Shown here: in pieces, positions 16,946-26,944 of the stretch
How positions within the stretch are numbered: position 1 is the first letter of the stretch
How the letters are laid out: each line of letters starts with the position of its first letter
NCBI RefSeq assembly: GCF_900156375.1
Contig: NZ_FTNK01000011.1
Coordinates: 62,001-126,000 of the forward strand
From: Paenibacillus macquariensis
GTDB lineage: Bacteria > Bacillota > Bacilli > Paenibacillales > Paenibacillaceae
Length of the DNA: 64,000 bases
Direction of reading: 5' to 3'
Made by a program: the position numbers and the translations under genes
Notes under the pieces: generated by a model
Told to the model about the DNA's origin: nothing
The model's database searches: none
Seen by the model: only the letters and a program-made list of their open reading frames with translations

Positions 16946-18273
16946 AACAATACCTCGTCTTGCACGGTACTTAACGTTGTAATCTCAATCAACATACATT
17001 CTGTCGATGCTGTAAATAGATCTGAATCCTGTAATTGGAGCGTCTGGCCTGCCGACACATCAGATTGTGGAAAATGTGTGTCGCTAGATGTAAAGATGCC
17101 CGCTCCCATCGTCAATGTCCAAATCGTCTTAACGGCCTTCGAATGAGTTACCAGTTGTTCTCCCTTAAGCAAATGAATACGGCTTGTCTCTATGACTAGC
17201 TCATCACTTGTTACATTGTGCCGATCAATCAAGAAACATTTCCCTTCGGTTCGGAATTCGACCTGAGAAGGGACAGAGGTTAACTTAGATAGTAAAGACT
17301 TGAGATCTATTGAACTCTTTTTACTACTAATTAAGATGCCTTCTATACCCGCAACTATAATTGCATCTGGAATATCTGATATGACTATTGGAATGGGCAG
17401 TTCATTGATAACATGAGTACCTGAGCACCTTCCGTTAATCACACTTTTACCATATACTTGCTCCTCCAACCGTGAGGAGAGTACATCCCATGTACCCACA
17501 TCCCTCCAATTCCCATCATAGGAAAGGCATGCAGCAGCTTCTTCATGCTCAGACACTTCATAATCAAAGCTATTTGCCGGAAGATCTTCATATCTATCAT
17601 TCAGAGTACTATAATCTTGCGGTAACCCACGTTGCTTCAATAGATCTAACAAATAACCCACAGTAAAGGCAAATACGCCACAGTTCCATAGCGCTCCTTC
17701 TGCGACCAATTCCTTAGCGTTCTGCTCATTGGGCTTCTCACGAAATTGTTGAATGGGAGATAGAAGCCCCTTCTTATTTCCATGTTCAAGCGATATATAA
17801 CCGTACTTAACGGAAGCGGACAGTGGTTTAACGCCAATCAAACCCAACTTAGTCTCTACCGATCTGGATAATTCCTGTTCGAGTATGGGAAGCAACTGAT
17901 AAAATGACTGATCCGCCTGACTGTCAACAGGCATTACGATGACAATCTCTTCCCTGTCTACTCCCAATTCATCATGAAGATACGAGGTTGCTAATGCTAC
18001 AGCAGGAAACGTATCTCGTCTTTGCGGCTCCACAAGACTCTGTACTTTACGCCCAAGATGTTCATGCACTTGTTCAATATGTGTGGCGGATGCCACTACG
18101 ATCGTATTATCACTATATCCGAGTGAGTCTAGTTCTTTCATCGTATTCTGAATCAAAGATATTCTTTCGCCGCTCTGATCCTGTAAAAGACGAAGGAACG
18201 GTTTGGATCTTAACGCATTGGATAAGGGCCATAACCTTTTACCTTCGCCCCCAGATAATAGAATTATTCTCAT
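16942..18273 (-). CDS. Mannose-1-phosphate guanylyltransferase-like nucleotidyltransferase, copy 2
   Basis: A 443-aa protein from the ATG at 18273, with AGAGGTG upstream. It has LLSGGEGKRLWPLS, SKPFLRLL, VEPQRRDTFPAVALA and LWNCGVFAF as in copy 1, and the same unusual MPVDSQAD in place of PADH. The C-terminal small beta domain is also present (TIWTLTMGAGIFTSSDT). Overall similarity to copy 1 is lower than for the synthases, perhaps 55-60% by eye. The donor sugar specificity of the two copies may differ. Confidence 0.8.
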   Translation of the reverse strand: MRIILLSGGEGKRLWPLSNALRSKPFLRLLQDQSGERISLIQNTMKELDSLGYSDNTIVVASATHIEQVHEHLGRKVQSLVEPQRRDTFPAVALATSYLHDELGVDREEIVIVMPVDSQADQSFYQLLPILEQELSRSVETKLGLIGVKPLSASVKYGYISLEHGNKKGLLSPIQQFREKPNEQNAKELVAEGALWNCGVFAFTVGYLLDLLKQRGLPQDYSTLNDRYEDLPANSFDYEVSEHEEAAACLSYDGNWRDVGTWDVLSSRLEEQVYGKSVINGRCSGTHVINELPIPIVISDIPDAIIVAGIEGILISSKKSSIDLKSLLSKLTSVPSQVEFRTEGKCFLIDRHNVTSDELVIETSRIHLLKGEQLVTHSKAVKTIWTLTMGAGIFTSSDTHFPQSDVSAGQTLQLQDSDLFTASTECMLIEITTLSTVQDEVLL

Positions 18274-18439
18274 ATTGCACCTCTGCACTTGCTAGATTGT
18301 TATTTTGAATTTTATTAATATTTCTCATAAGAATTCACCATAGCATATTTTGTCGATTTTTATTAATTACAATTATTGTATTAAGAAATGAATCATCAAA
18401 TATGGTATGCTATCTTATTACCCAATTCTTAACGATCAG

Positions 18440-18501
18440 AATAAATTCATAATAAAAAGCGACCGCTTAAGTTAGCAGTCGCTTTTTATTATGAATTTAT
18501 T
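18440..18501. terminator. Long bidirectional terminator between argH and the copy-2 cluster
   Basis: 24-bp perfect inverted repeat (arms 18440-18463 and 18478-18501) with core AAAAAGCGAC/GTCGCTTTTT and a 14-nt loop. It begins four bases past the argH stop, so it terminates the arginine operon and also insulates the downstream cluster. Confidence 0.85.
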
Positions 18502-18505
18502 ATAT

Positions 18506-19927
18506 TTAAGATAAGTACGACTCTTCGTCGTGTTCTTCAACCCACGTCTTCGCAGACTGAAGGGCAGCTTCACTACGTTCAATAGCCGCTACAACTTGTA
18601 CCGTTGCTGTTCCACCATATACATTACGAGCGTTCACTACCGCTTCCGGTTGAAGCACATCGTAGATTCGGTCATCGAACAATTCTGAGAACTGTTGGAA
18701 TTCTTCAAGTGTGAGATCTAACAGATACTTACTGTTCTGAATACAGTAAAGTACTGTCTTACCGATAACCTCATGCGCTTGACGGAAAGGTAATCCTTTG
18801 TTAACCAAGAAATCTGCAATATCTGTTGCATTAGAGAAATCCTTGTTCACGGCTTCACGCATACGACCTTTGTTCACTTTCATGGTCGCGATCATTGGAG
18901 CAAACAACTGAAGTGCTCCTTCGAGTGTAGCCACTGTATCGAACATGCCTTCTTTGTCTTCTTGCATATCTTTGTTATAAGCCAAAGGAAGTGACTTCAA
19001 TACTGTAAGAAGTCCGATCAAATTCCCGTATACACGACCCGTCTTGCCGCGCACTAATTCTGGCACGTCTGGATTCTTCTTCTGTGGCATAATGCTACTA
19101 CCTGTACAGAAAGCATCATCCAACTCAACGAAGCTGAACTCTGTGCTACTCCATAGTACGAGTTCCTCACTTAGACGGGACAAATGCGTCATGATGAGTG
19201 AAGCATTCGCCAAGAACTCAACGATGAAATCGCGATCACTTACTGCATCCAGACTGTTCTCGTATACGCCATCGAATCCAAGTTGCTCTGCCACGAAATG
19301 GCGATCAATTGGAAACGTTGTACCTGCAAGTGCACCCGCACCAAGTGGAAGAATGTTAATACGTTTATAGCTATCCATCAAACGTTCGGCATCACGTCCG
19401 AACATAGACACGTACGCCATGAGATGATGAGCGAAAAGAATAGGTTGTGCACGTTGCAAATGTGTATATCCTGGAACGATGGTATCCACGTTGTCTTTCG
19501 CCTGAGTAATTAGTGAAGCTTGAAGTTCTTGTAGCATTGCCGTAAGAGCTACGACACGCTTGCGTAAGTACAAGTGCATATCTGTAGCCACTTGGTCATT
19601 ACGGCTACGTCCTGTATGTAACTTACCGCCTACAGGTCCGATCTCATCAATAAGATTCTTCTCAATATTCATATGAATATCTTCGTCCGAAACAGAGAAC
19701 TTGATCTCTCCAGAACGAATTCTATCTAATACTTTCTTCAAACCCTGACGTATCGTCTCCGCATCTTCCTCTGGAACAATACCGCATTTGCCTAGCATCG
19801 TTACATGCGCCAAGCTACCTTGAATATCTTCCTCTGCAAGCGCCTTGTCGAATCCGATGGAAGCTGTATATTCCTCTACCAAATGGTTGGTCTGCTTCGT
19901 AAAGCGCCCTCCCCATAATTTACTCAT
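18506..19927 (-). CDS. argH: Argininosuccinate lyase
   Basis: Last step of arginine synthesis: argininosuccinate to arginine and fumarate. The 473-aa product starts MSKLWGGRF and has the fumarase/lyase superfamily signature GSSIMPQKKNPD (about residue 280), the SRNDQVATD motif and GYTHLQRAQP. AGAAGGGAGA precedes the ATG at 19927. It is the final gene of argCJBDFGH. A 10/11-bp hairpin (GGCCGTCCCTT arm) lies between argG and argH without a T-run, possibly an mRNA processing or stability element. Confidence 0.97.
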   Translation of the reverse strand: MSKLWGGRFTKQTNHLVEEYTASIGFDKALAEEDIQGSLAHVTMLGKCGIVPEEDAETIRQGLKKVLDRIRSGEIKFSVSDEDIHMNIEKNLIDEIGPVGGKLHTGRSRNDQVATDMHLYLRKRVVALTAMLQELQASLITQAKDNVDTIVPGYTHLQRAQPILFAHHLMAYVSMFGRDAERLMDSYKRINILPLGAGALAGTTFPIDRHFVAEQLGFDGVYENSLDAVSDRDFIVEFLANASLIMTHLSRLSEELVLWSSTEFSFVELDDAFCTGSSIMPQKKNPDVPELVRGKTGRVYGNLIGLLTVLKSLPLAYNKDMQEDKEGMFDTVATLEGALQLFAPMIATMKVNKGRMREAVNKDFSNATDIADFLVNKGLPFRQAHEVIGKTVLYCIQNSKYLLDLTLEEFQQFSELFDDRIYDVLQPEAVVNARNVYGGTATVQVVAAIERSEAALQSAKTWVEEHDEESYLS

Positions 19928-20031
19928 GATATGTTCTCCCTTCTTATGACAACAGAGGGCCGTCCCTTCTCGTGAACCGACAAGGAACGGCCAATTACTG
20001 TCTTTGTGCTCTATTTATTATTGCATGTTAA

Positions 20032-21264
20032 TTATTTATTTTGTTGTACGCCAGCTGCTACTTTAAGGCGCAAAGCATTCAGATGAATGAATCCTGTTGC
20101 ATCCCCTTGATCGTAAGCTTGCGTTGGATCAGCTTCCATCGTTGCGATTTCTGGGTTATATAAGCTCACTGGGCTCTTCACACCAGCACTAATCACATTT
20201 CCTTTGTACAACTTAACGCGTACAGTACCGGTAACGTTGTTCTGGCTCTCTTTCACAAGTGCCTGAAGTGTAAGACGTTCTGGAGCGAACCAGAAGCCAT
20301 TGTAGACAAGTGTACTATAGCGAGTGATTAGACTATCACGTAGGTTCATCACTTCACGGTCCATCGTGATGGACTCCATTTTGCGATGAGCAGTGAATAG
20401 AATGGTTCCACCTGGTGTCTCATAGATCCCGCGGCTCTTCATACCAACGAAACGGTTCTCGACCATATCTACACGGCCAATACCATGTTTACCACCAAGG
20501 TCATTTAATTGCTCCATCACTTGTAGTGGTGTCAATTTCTTGCCGTTCAGAGCCACACAATCTCCCTGTACGAATTCAAGCTCCAAATATTCTGCCTCAT
20601 CTGGTGCGTCCTCAGGGGATGCGCTCAATAAGAACATGTCTTTATTCTCAGGTGTGCTAGCATCGAACCAAGGATCTTCAAGCACGCCACTCTCATAACT
20701 AATATGTAGCAAGTTGCGATCCATGGAATAGGACTTCGCTGCAGAAGCTGTTACTGGAATACCATGTTTCTCAGCATACGCGATCATTTCAGCACGTCCT
20801 GGGAACTCATTACGGAATTCCTCTAGACGCCATGGAGCAATAACGTTGATCTCAGGTGCAAGTGCAGCTACGCCAAGCTCAAAACGAACTTGGTCATTCC
20901 CTTTACCTGTTGCGCCGTGAGCGATCATAGTTGCACCTTCTGCACGTGCGATATCCACCATGCGTTTAGCGATCAATGGACGAGCAATACTCGTACCTAA
21001 TAGGTATTGTCCTTCGTATAGAGCGCCCGATTGGAACATCGGATAGATGAAGTCATTCGCGAATTCATCACGCAAGTCATCAATATAGACTTTGGATGCG
21101 CCTGTCGCTAGTGCTTTTTCCTCCAAGCCATCTAATTCTTCTTTTTGACCAATATCTGCTGTGAAAGCAATAATCTCTGCATCGTATGTTTCTTTAAGCC
21201 ACTTCAAAATGATCGATGTATCAAGTCCTCCGGAGTATGCGAGTACTATTTTTTCTTTTGCCAT
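20032..21264 (-). CDS. argG: Argininosuccinate synthase
   Basis: Ligates citrulline and aspartate with ATP to argininosuccinate. It is 410 aa, the family norm. The ATP pyrophosphatase P-loop AYSGGLDTSI is at residues 9-18. MIAHGATGKGNDQVRFE and SYSMDRNLLHISYE are also present. It sits between argF and argH in the arginine operon, and GGAAGGAAG lies upstream of the ATG at 21264. Confidence 0.97.
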   Translation of the reverse strand: MAKEKIVLAYSGGLDTSIILKWLKETYDAEIIAFTADIGQKEELDGLEEKALATGASKVYIDDLRDEFANDFIYPMFQSGALYEGQYLLGTSIARPLIAKRMVDIARAEGATMIAHGATGKGNDQVRFELGVAALAPEINVIAPWRLEEFRNEFPGRAEMIAYAEKHGIPVTASAAKSYSMDRNLLHISYESGVLEDPWFDASTPENKDMFLLSASPEDAPDEAEYLELEFVQGDCVALNGKKLTPLQVMEQLNDLGGKHGIGRVDMVENRFVGMKSRGIYETPGGTILFTAHRKMESITMDREVMNLRDSLITRYSTLVYNGFWFAPERLTLQALVKESQNNVTGTVRVKLYKGNVISAGVKSPVSLYNPEIATMEADPTQAYDQGDATGFIHLNALRLKVAAGVQQNK

Positions 21265-21353
21265 AACCTACAACTTCCTTCCCCTAAATCCTTATATGAA
21301 CTTCTTATACTGAATATTAATTCAATCTATGAATTAATAATACTATGAATCAT

Positions 21354-22316
21354 TTATCCCATCAATGCAGCCATCAAGGCCTTTTGTGCATGTAGACGGT
21401 TCTCCGCTTGATCAAATATAACTGAATTGACTCCGTCAATGACACCCTCACTCACTTCTTCACCACGATGTGCTGGTAGACAGTGCATAAAGAGATAGTC
21501 ACTCTTAGCCCCTTGGACAAGTTGTTCATCCACTTGATAGTCTTTAAAGGCAGCTTCACGAATCTTCTGCTCTTCCTCAAATCCCATACTTGCCCAAACA
21601 TCTGTATAAATAACATCCGCATCTTTAACAGCGTCCTGCGGACTGCGCGTTACTACGATCTGAGCCCCAGTCTCACGAGCAATCTCAAGGCATTCCTTCA
21701 CAACAGACGCATCAGGCTCGTATCCTTCAGGTGTTGCTACTGATACATGAACGCCAAGTTTAGCGCCACCAATCATCAGGGAGTGTGCCATGTTATTACC
21801 ATCGCCGATATAGGCAAGTTTCAATCCTTTTAACTTCCCTTTGTGTTCGTACACCGTTTGATAGTCGGCCAACACTTGGCAAGGATGCGCTAGATCACTG
21901 AGCCCATTAATAACAGGTACAGTAGCATAACGTGCTAAGTCAATGACATTGTCATGTCCGAACGTTCGGATCATCATGCCATCTAAATAACGAGATAACA
22001 CTTGTGCTGTATCACTAATGATCTCTCCACGACCCAGCTGTATATCATTCTTGCTTAGGAAGAGTGCATGAGCTCCTAATTGAAAAGCCCCTACTTCAAA
22101 AGATACACGCGTACGTGTTGAGGATTTCTCGAAAATAAGTCCGATCGTCTTGCCTTTAAGAGGTTGATACACCTCTCCACTCTTCTGTTTGTGCTTTATT
22201 TCAATCGCCAAATCGATTAAATATTGAATCTCATCTGGTGTGAAATCATCCATTTCGATGAAGTCACGTCCTTTTAAGTTATTCGCGTGGTTCTGCTCAA
22301 TCTGCGTCTGTGTCAT
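21354..22316 (-). CDS. argF: Ornithine carbamoyltransferase
   Basis: Makes citrulline from ornithine and carbamoyl phosphate. It is 320 aa with the carbamoyl-phosphate loop SSTRTRVSFE, DGMMIRTFGH, HPCQVLADYQT and the ornithine-binding HCLPAHRGEEV. The ATG at 22316 follows AAAGGAGG. No carAB genes are in this window, so carbamoyl phosphate must come from elsewhere. The catabolic paralogue would normally sit with arcA/arcC; the biosynthetic context here favours argF. Confidence 0.95.
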   Translation of the reverse strand: MTQTQIEQNHANNLKGRDFIEMDDFTPDEIQYLIDLAIEIKHKQKSGEVYQPLKGKTIGLIFEKSSTRTRVSFEVGAFQLGAHALFLSKNDIQLGRGEIISDTAQVLSRYLDGMMIRTFGHDNVIDLARYATVPVINGLSDLAHPCQVLADYQTVYEHKGKLKGLKLAYIGDGNNMAHSLMIGGAKLGVHVSVATPEGYEPDASVVKECLEIARETGAQIVVTRSPQDAVKDADVIYTDVWASMGFEEEQKIREAAFKDYQVDEQLVQGAKSDYLFMHCLPAHRGEEVSEGVIDGVNSVIFDQAENRLHAQKALMAALMG

Positions 22317-22369
22317 TCTTGGTATCCTCCTTTAATGTGGATTATCTATGAAATTGAAAGAGTTATCAT

Positions 22370-23617
22370 TTAGACATTCTTACTTGCTATATGTTCGCGA
22401 ATCAGGTCTGCTACAATTGCCACAGCTTGATCAATTTCTTGCTCAGTTACATATAAGTTCGGCAACAGGCGAATCACGTTAGGACCTGCATTTACAAATA
22501 ACAGTCCCCGTTTCTGTCCTGCCAACACGATGTTAGCAACAGACTCCTCGCACTCGATACCAACCAGTAGGCCCAATCCTCTTATTCCTTTGACAAAAGA
22601 AACCCCAGCCAACTTCTCATGCAACTGCTTAAATAAGTACTCACTCATCTTCGCAGCACGCTCAGGAATATTATCTTCTATCATCGTCTCAATCGTTGCA
22701 ATGATCGCTGCGGTTGCTAGTGGCGTTCCACCAAACGTCGTGGCATGGCTACCCGCTGTAAATGTATCACGCAAGTATTCCTTACCTAACATCGCACCTG
22801 CAGGGAATCCACTTGCAAGACCCTTGGCAACTGTGAAGATATCAGGTTCAACACCGTAATGTTCATGCGCAAACCATTTACCCGTACGTCCCATTCCCGT
22901 CTGAACCTCATCAAAGATAAGCAATAATCCTTCTTGCTTACATAATTCAGCAACGGCCTTCAAGAATTCAGGTTCAACAGGATGAACGCCGCCTTCGGCA
23001 AGAACCATTTCTATCATTACTGCAGCTGTCTGATCACTAATAGCAGCTTTCAGTGCTTCTAGATCATGTAATGGAACCGTCTTGAATCCAGCAGGGAGTG
23101 GTAGATAACCTTCCTTCACTTTATCCTGACCTGTTGCTGTAAGTGTAGCCAACGTCCGTCCATGAAAGGATTGATTGAACGTAATCACTTCATAACGTCC
23201 GTTTCCTTTCGTCTTCTGATGATAACGACGGGCCAGCTTAATTGCAGCTTCATTCGCCTCTGCACCACTGTTACAAAAGAAAACAGCATCTCCACATGAA
23301 ATGGATGTCAGTAGAGTAGCAGCCTTCTCCTGATTCGGAATCTGGAATAAGTTAGATACATGCCATAACTCATCGAGTTGCTGTTTCAACTTTTCTTTTA
23401 CCTTTATTGGGGCATGACCAAGATTCGTTACCGCTAATCCGCTCATGAAATCTAAATATTTGTTGCCCTCATCATCCCACAACCAGCTACCTTCGCCTTT
23501 AACCAAGCTAATTGGATACCGCGCATACGTTGGAAACAACGAACTCGTCGTTTGACTCTTTGCTCCTACCGCTGCAGACTTATTTACAACATCACTCTGT
23601 TTCTCCTGTATTCCCAT
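22370..23617 (-). CDS. argD: Acetylornithine aminotransferase
   Basis: PLP enzyme converting N-acetylglutamate semialdehyde to N-acetylornithine. It is about 415 aa with GAEANEAAIKLARRYH, the PLP aspartate region LIFDEVQTGMGRTG and the Schiff-base lysine in VAKGLASGFPAGAM. The N-terminal 20 residues are poorly conserved. Either the ATG at 23617 or the GTG one codon upstream (23620) could be used with the GGAG at about 23630. Operon position between argB and argF confirms the assignment over other class-III aminotransferases. Confidence 0.94.
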   Translation of the reverse strand: MGIQEKQSDVVNKSAAVGAKSQTTSSLFPTYARYPISLVKGEGSWLWDDEGNKYLDFMSGLAVTNLGHAPIKVKEKLKQQLDELWHVSNLFQIPNQEKAATLLTSISCGDAVFFCNSGAEANEAAIKLARRYHQKTKGNGRYEVITFNQSFHGRTLATLTATGQDKVKEGYLPLPAGFKTVPLHDLEALKAAISDQTAAVMIEMVLAEGGVHPVEPEFLKAVAELCKQEGLLLIFDEVQTGMGRTGKWFAHEHYGVEPDIFTVAKGLASGFPAGAMLGKEYLRDTFTAGSHATTFGGTPLATAAIIATIETMIEDNIPERAAKMSEYLFKQLHEKLAGVSFVKGIRGLGLLVGIECEESVANIVLAGQKRGLLFVNAGPNVIRLLPNLYVTEQEIDQAVAIVADLIREHIASKNV

Positions 23618-23664
23618 CACTCATCTTCACTCCAATCTATTTATATGATTAAGGTTTAACGTCT

Positions 23665-24504
23665 CTATCCACGAGCAATGCGAGTCCCGATGATCTCACC
23701 TTGCATAACCCGGCTAAGCACCTTCGGTTCGCTTCCGTCTACAATTACGACTTCTTGAACATCGCCATGAATGCAGCTCATCGCTGCACGTACTTTCGGA
23801 ATCATCCCACCATAGATTTCGCCAGTCTCAATCATGTCATCAATTTCTTGCACGGTAACGGAGGACAGTACCACTTTCTCGCCATTCACTGTCTTCATAA
23901 TCCCTGGAACGTCTGTCACGACAATCATACGGCTAACGCCTAAATGCGAAGCCACCGCTCCTGCCGCCGTATCCGCATTAATGTTATAACGCTGACCGGA
24001 TAGATCGATACCAATCGGTGCGATCACTGGGATATACCCCATGTCTTGCACGCCTTGTATGATGCTCGCTTCAACATGAGTAACTTCTCCAACAAAGCCA
24101 ACCTCTGCGTTATTGGCAACAGGCTTCGCTTGAATAAGTGACCCATCTACACCGGAAAGGCCCCATGCACGACCACCTACGTTCTGAATTCGACGAACAA
24201 TCTGTTTGTTGATGCTGCCCGATAGCACCATCTCTACCACATCAAGAACATCTTCTGTCGTCTTACGTAATCCATGAACGAATTCACTTTCAATACCAAG
24301 CTTCGCAAGATTATCTGAGATAGCTGGCCCGCCACCATGAACGATGACAGGTTGAACCCCACTCTCCTGCAATTGTCTTAAATCATGGAAGAAGGAATCC
24401 GGCAATGCGGCAAGCGTACTTCCACCACATTTCATCACAAAACTCCCTTGGACAGTAGCCGCTTGAAGCTCTCCCGCCTCATGACTCTCCAATATCGTTC
24501 TCAT
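23665..24504 (-). CDS. argB: Acetylglutamate kinase
   Basis: Phosphorylates N-acetylglutamate. FVMKCGGSTLAALP carries the Lys and Gly-rich ATP loop, and VIVHGGGPAISDNL binds substrate. NINADTAAGAVASHL and IPKVRAAM are also typical. Two starts are possible. The ATG at 24504 (MRTILESHEAGE) has GAGGGG about 13 bases upstream; the ATG at 24549 has AAAGGA ten bases upstream and would add 15 unusual residues. The shorter form (279 aa) is closer to the family norm. The kinase is the usual point of arginine feedback, but the long N-terminal helix typical of inhibited forms is not obvious. Confidence 0.94.
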   Translation of the reverse strand: MRTILESHEAGELQAATVQGSFVMKCGGSTLAALPDSFFHDLRQLQESGVQPVIVHGGGPAISDNLAKLGIESEFVHGLRKTTEDVLDVVEMVLSGSINKQIVRRIQNVGGRAWGLSGVDGSLIQAKPVANNAEVGFVGEVTHVEASIIQGVQDMGYIPVIAPIGIDLSGQRYNINADTAAGAVASHLGVSRMIVVTDVPGIMKTVNGEKVVLSSVTVQEIDDMIETGEIYGGMIPKVRAAMSCIHGDVQEVVIVDGSEPKVLSRVMQGEIIGTRIARG

Positions 24505-24587
24505 AATAAGTATGATTCCCCTCTCATACCAACAAGATTGAGACGACATTACGATGTCGTCCTTTCAACTTGTTGAACTTTCAATCT

Positions 24588-25814
24588 TTAAGTCCGATAT
24601 GCCGCATTAATTCGTACATAATCATATGTTAAATCGCAGCCCCATGCGGTTGCTTGCCCAGCCCCACCATGCAGGTCTACAAATATACGTACAGTGTCAC
24701 CTTTCAAATATACTAATGCTTCTTCTTCATCAAATACCACAGGACGCGATCCCTTGAGCACCGTAATATGTCCCAGTTGAATATCTACTTGCTCTGGGTT
24801 TACAGGTTCTCCAGCACGCCCTATGGCAGCGATAATGCGTCCCCAGTTGGCATCTGCTCCAAATATCGCAGTCTTCACTAGACTTGAACCAACAATCGTC
24901 TTAGCAATAGCTCTTGCGGAGTTGTCACTTACTGCACCTTGGACAACAACTTCAACCAATCTCGTAGCGCCTTCGCCATCACGAGCAATCGCCATAGCGA
25001 GCTTCTGACACACATAAGTGAAAGCATCAGCAAATGCAGACCAATCTGGATGAGAACTATTCATCGCCTCATTGCCAGCCAATCCACTCGCCATCGTAAT
25101 GAGCATATCATTCGTGCTCGTGTCACCATCCACGGTAATCATGTTGAATGTAAGATCCGTAGCTTGTCGCATCAATTGTTGCAATACATCTTGATCGATA
25201 TGGACATCTGTCGTCATAAAAGCAAGCATCGTAGCCATATTCGGATGAATCATCCCTGACCCCTTTGCCGCTCCGGCAATGATAACTTCCTTGCCATCGA
25301 CTAAGACAGATACACAAGCCTCCTTCTTCACCAAATCTGTGGTGAGGATGGCTTGTGAGAAGTCCTCCGCGCCGACCGCTTCATTACTAAGACGTGATGG
25401 CAATACTTCGATGCCTGCGTGTACGCAGTCCATCTTAAGTAGCTCACCAATTACGCCTGTCGAAGCGACAGCCACATCTTGCTCCGCTACGCCAAGTTGC
25501 TTCGCCATTGCTGCGCGCATCGCATAGGCATCTGCTTCGCCCTGCTGCCCTGTGCAAGCATTGGCGTTGCCGCTATTAACCACGACGGCCTTCAGCTTGC
25601 CGTCTACAAGACTCTCGCGCGTCACCTTCAGTGGCGCCGCCTGGAACACGCTTGTGGTGTACACAGCCGCAGCTGTTGCCACTACCTCACATACAATCGC
25701 GCCGATATCATAGCGCTCCGTCTTCTTCAATCCGCAGTGCACGCCCCCTGCGGAGAAACCCTTCGGCGATATAATGGAACCGCCATCTATTATATTAAAG
25801 TTATCTTTTCCCAT
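24588..25814 (-). CDS. argJ: Bifunctional ornithine acetyltransferase / N-acetylglutamate synthase
   Basis: Transfers acetyl from acetylornithine to glutamate, recycling the acetyl group. The precursor is cleaved autocatalytically before a threonine, visible in KGSGMIHPNMATMLAF. The start is the ATG at 25814 (MGKDNFNIIDGG) with GGGG nine bases upstream; a TTG at 25829 lies within that ribosome-binding region. The product is 408 aa. No argA is in the operon, fitting the acetyl-recycling route. About 25400-25760 is visibly more GC-rich than the flanks. Confidence 0.95.
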   Translation of the reverse strand: MGKDNFNIIDGGSIISPKGFSAGGVHCGLKKTERYDIGAIVCEVVATAAAVYTTSVFQAAPLKVTRESLVDGKLKAVVVNSGNANACTGQQGEADAYAMRAAMAKQLGVAEQDVAVASTGVIGELLKMDCVHAGIEVLPSRLSNEAVGAEDFSQAILTTDLVKKEACVSVLVDGKEVIIAGAAKGSGMIHPNMATMLAFMTTDVHIDQDVLQQLMRQATDLTFNMITVDGDTSTNDMLITMASGLAGNEAMNSSHPDWSAFADAFTYVCQKLAMAIARDGEGATRLVEVVVQGAVSDNSARAIAKTIVGSSLVKTAIFGADANWGRIIAAIGRAGEPVNPEQVDIQLGHITVLKGSRPVVFDEEEALVYLKGDTVRIFVDLHGGAGQATAWGCDLTYDYVRINAAYRT

Positions 25815-25830
25815 AATTGATTGCCCCAAC

Positions 25831-26886
25831 TTATGGATACACAGGCGTGTAACCTAAGCCGAGATCTTCCTCCCATCCCATCATCAGGTTCAAATTCTGA
25901 ATCGCTTGGCCAGATGCACCCTTCACGATGTTATCAATGACTGAAATAATCGTAATTCTACCCGTTCTATCATCTACCAAAAGTCCCATGTCACAGAAAT
26001 TAGAACCCGTTACTTCTTTCGTTGCTGGCCACTCACCCGTGTCTCTTACTCTGACAAAAGGACGACCCTCATAATACTGACGGTATAAGTCAACAAAATC
26101 AGCCTGGCTATGCTCCCCGATCACTTTGGCATACATTGTACTCATAATGCCTCGTGTCATCGGTGTAAGATGCGTCGTGAACGTTACCGTGACCTTCTCA
26201 CCTGTCAGTTCAGATAACACTTGTTCAATCTCAGGTATATGTTGGTGCCTATTCACTTTATATGCTCGAAGATTCTCATTAATCTCTGCATAATGTACCG
26301 TCAAATTCGTTCCACGTCCTGAACCAGATACTCCCGATTTAGCATCAATAATAATGGTAGATGGATCGATCCATCCTGCTATGATTGCTGGTACAAGTCC
26401 AAGTAGTGTAGCTGTTGGGAAACACCCCGGATTAGATATGAAATCCTTGCCTACTACGTCTTCACCGAATACTTCACTAAGCCCGTATACTGCCTGTTCA
26501 AGATAGACAGGATCAGCTGCTGGGTGTTTATACCACTGTTCGTATGTTGCGCCGTCTTTTATACGGAAATCACCTGATAAGTCAATCACCTTAAGACCTG
26601 CCTGAAGTAACTGAGGAACCAGCGGAGTACTTATGCCAGATGGTGTAGCTGTAAATACAACGTCTGCCTTCTGCGCAATACTAGGAATATCGAGACCATC
26701 CAAATCCTGATTAATAATATTTGTTAAATGTGGAAAACCCTTAGAAATCGGTACTCCTGCACTTGAAGTTGAAATAACTGAGGTAATCTCCACACGAGGA
26801 TGCCCCTGTAACAAGCGAATTAATTCCACACCACCGTATCCTGTAGAACCAACGATGGCTACTCTAATCTTAGAATCTACTGTCAT
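25831..26886 (-). CDS. argC: N-acetyl-gamma-glutamyl-phosphate reductase
   Basis: First gene of the arginine operon. It has the NADP-binding VAIVGSTGYGGVELIRLL (residues 9-26), the catalytic cysteine in SNPGCFPTATLL, HxPE in RHQHIPEIEQ, and is 351 aa. AGAGGAT precedes the ATG at 26886. The argJ start follows its stop after 16 bp. A promoter with flanking dyad lies about 60 bp upstream. Confidence 0.96.
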   Translation of the reverse strand: MTVDSKIRVAIVGSTGYGGVELIRLLQGHPRVEITSVISTSSAGVPISKGFPHLTNIINQDLDGLDIPSIAQKADVVFTATPSGISTPLVPQLLQAGLKVIDLSGDFRIKDGATYEQWYKHPAADPVYLEQAVYGLSEVFGEDVVGKDFISNPGCFPTATLLGLVPAIIAGWIDPSTIIIDAKSGVSGSGRGTNLTVHYAEINENLRAYKVNRHQHIPEIEQVLSELTGEKVTVTFTTHLTPMTRGIMSTMYAKVIGEHSQADFVDLYRQYYEGRPFVRVRDTGEWPATKEVTGSNFCDMGLLVDDRTGRITIISVIDNIVKGASGQAIQNLNLMMGWEEDLGLGYTPVYP

Positions 26887-26944
26887 TATCCTCTGTTCCC
26901 CTCTCAGACCTTACTTGATCAACACCCTTTTATAATTATGTATT

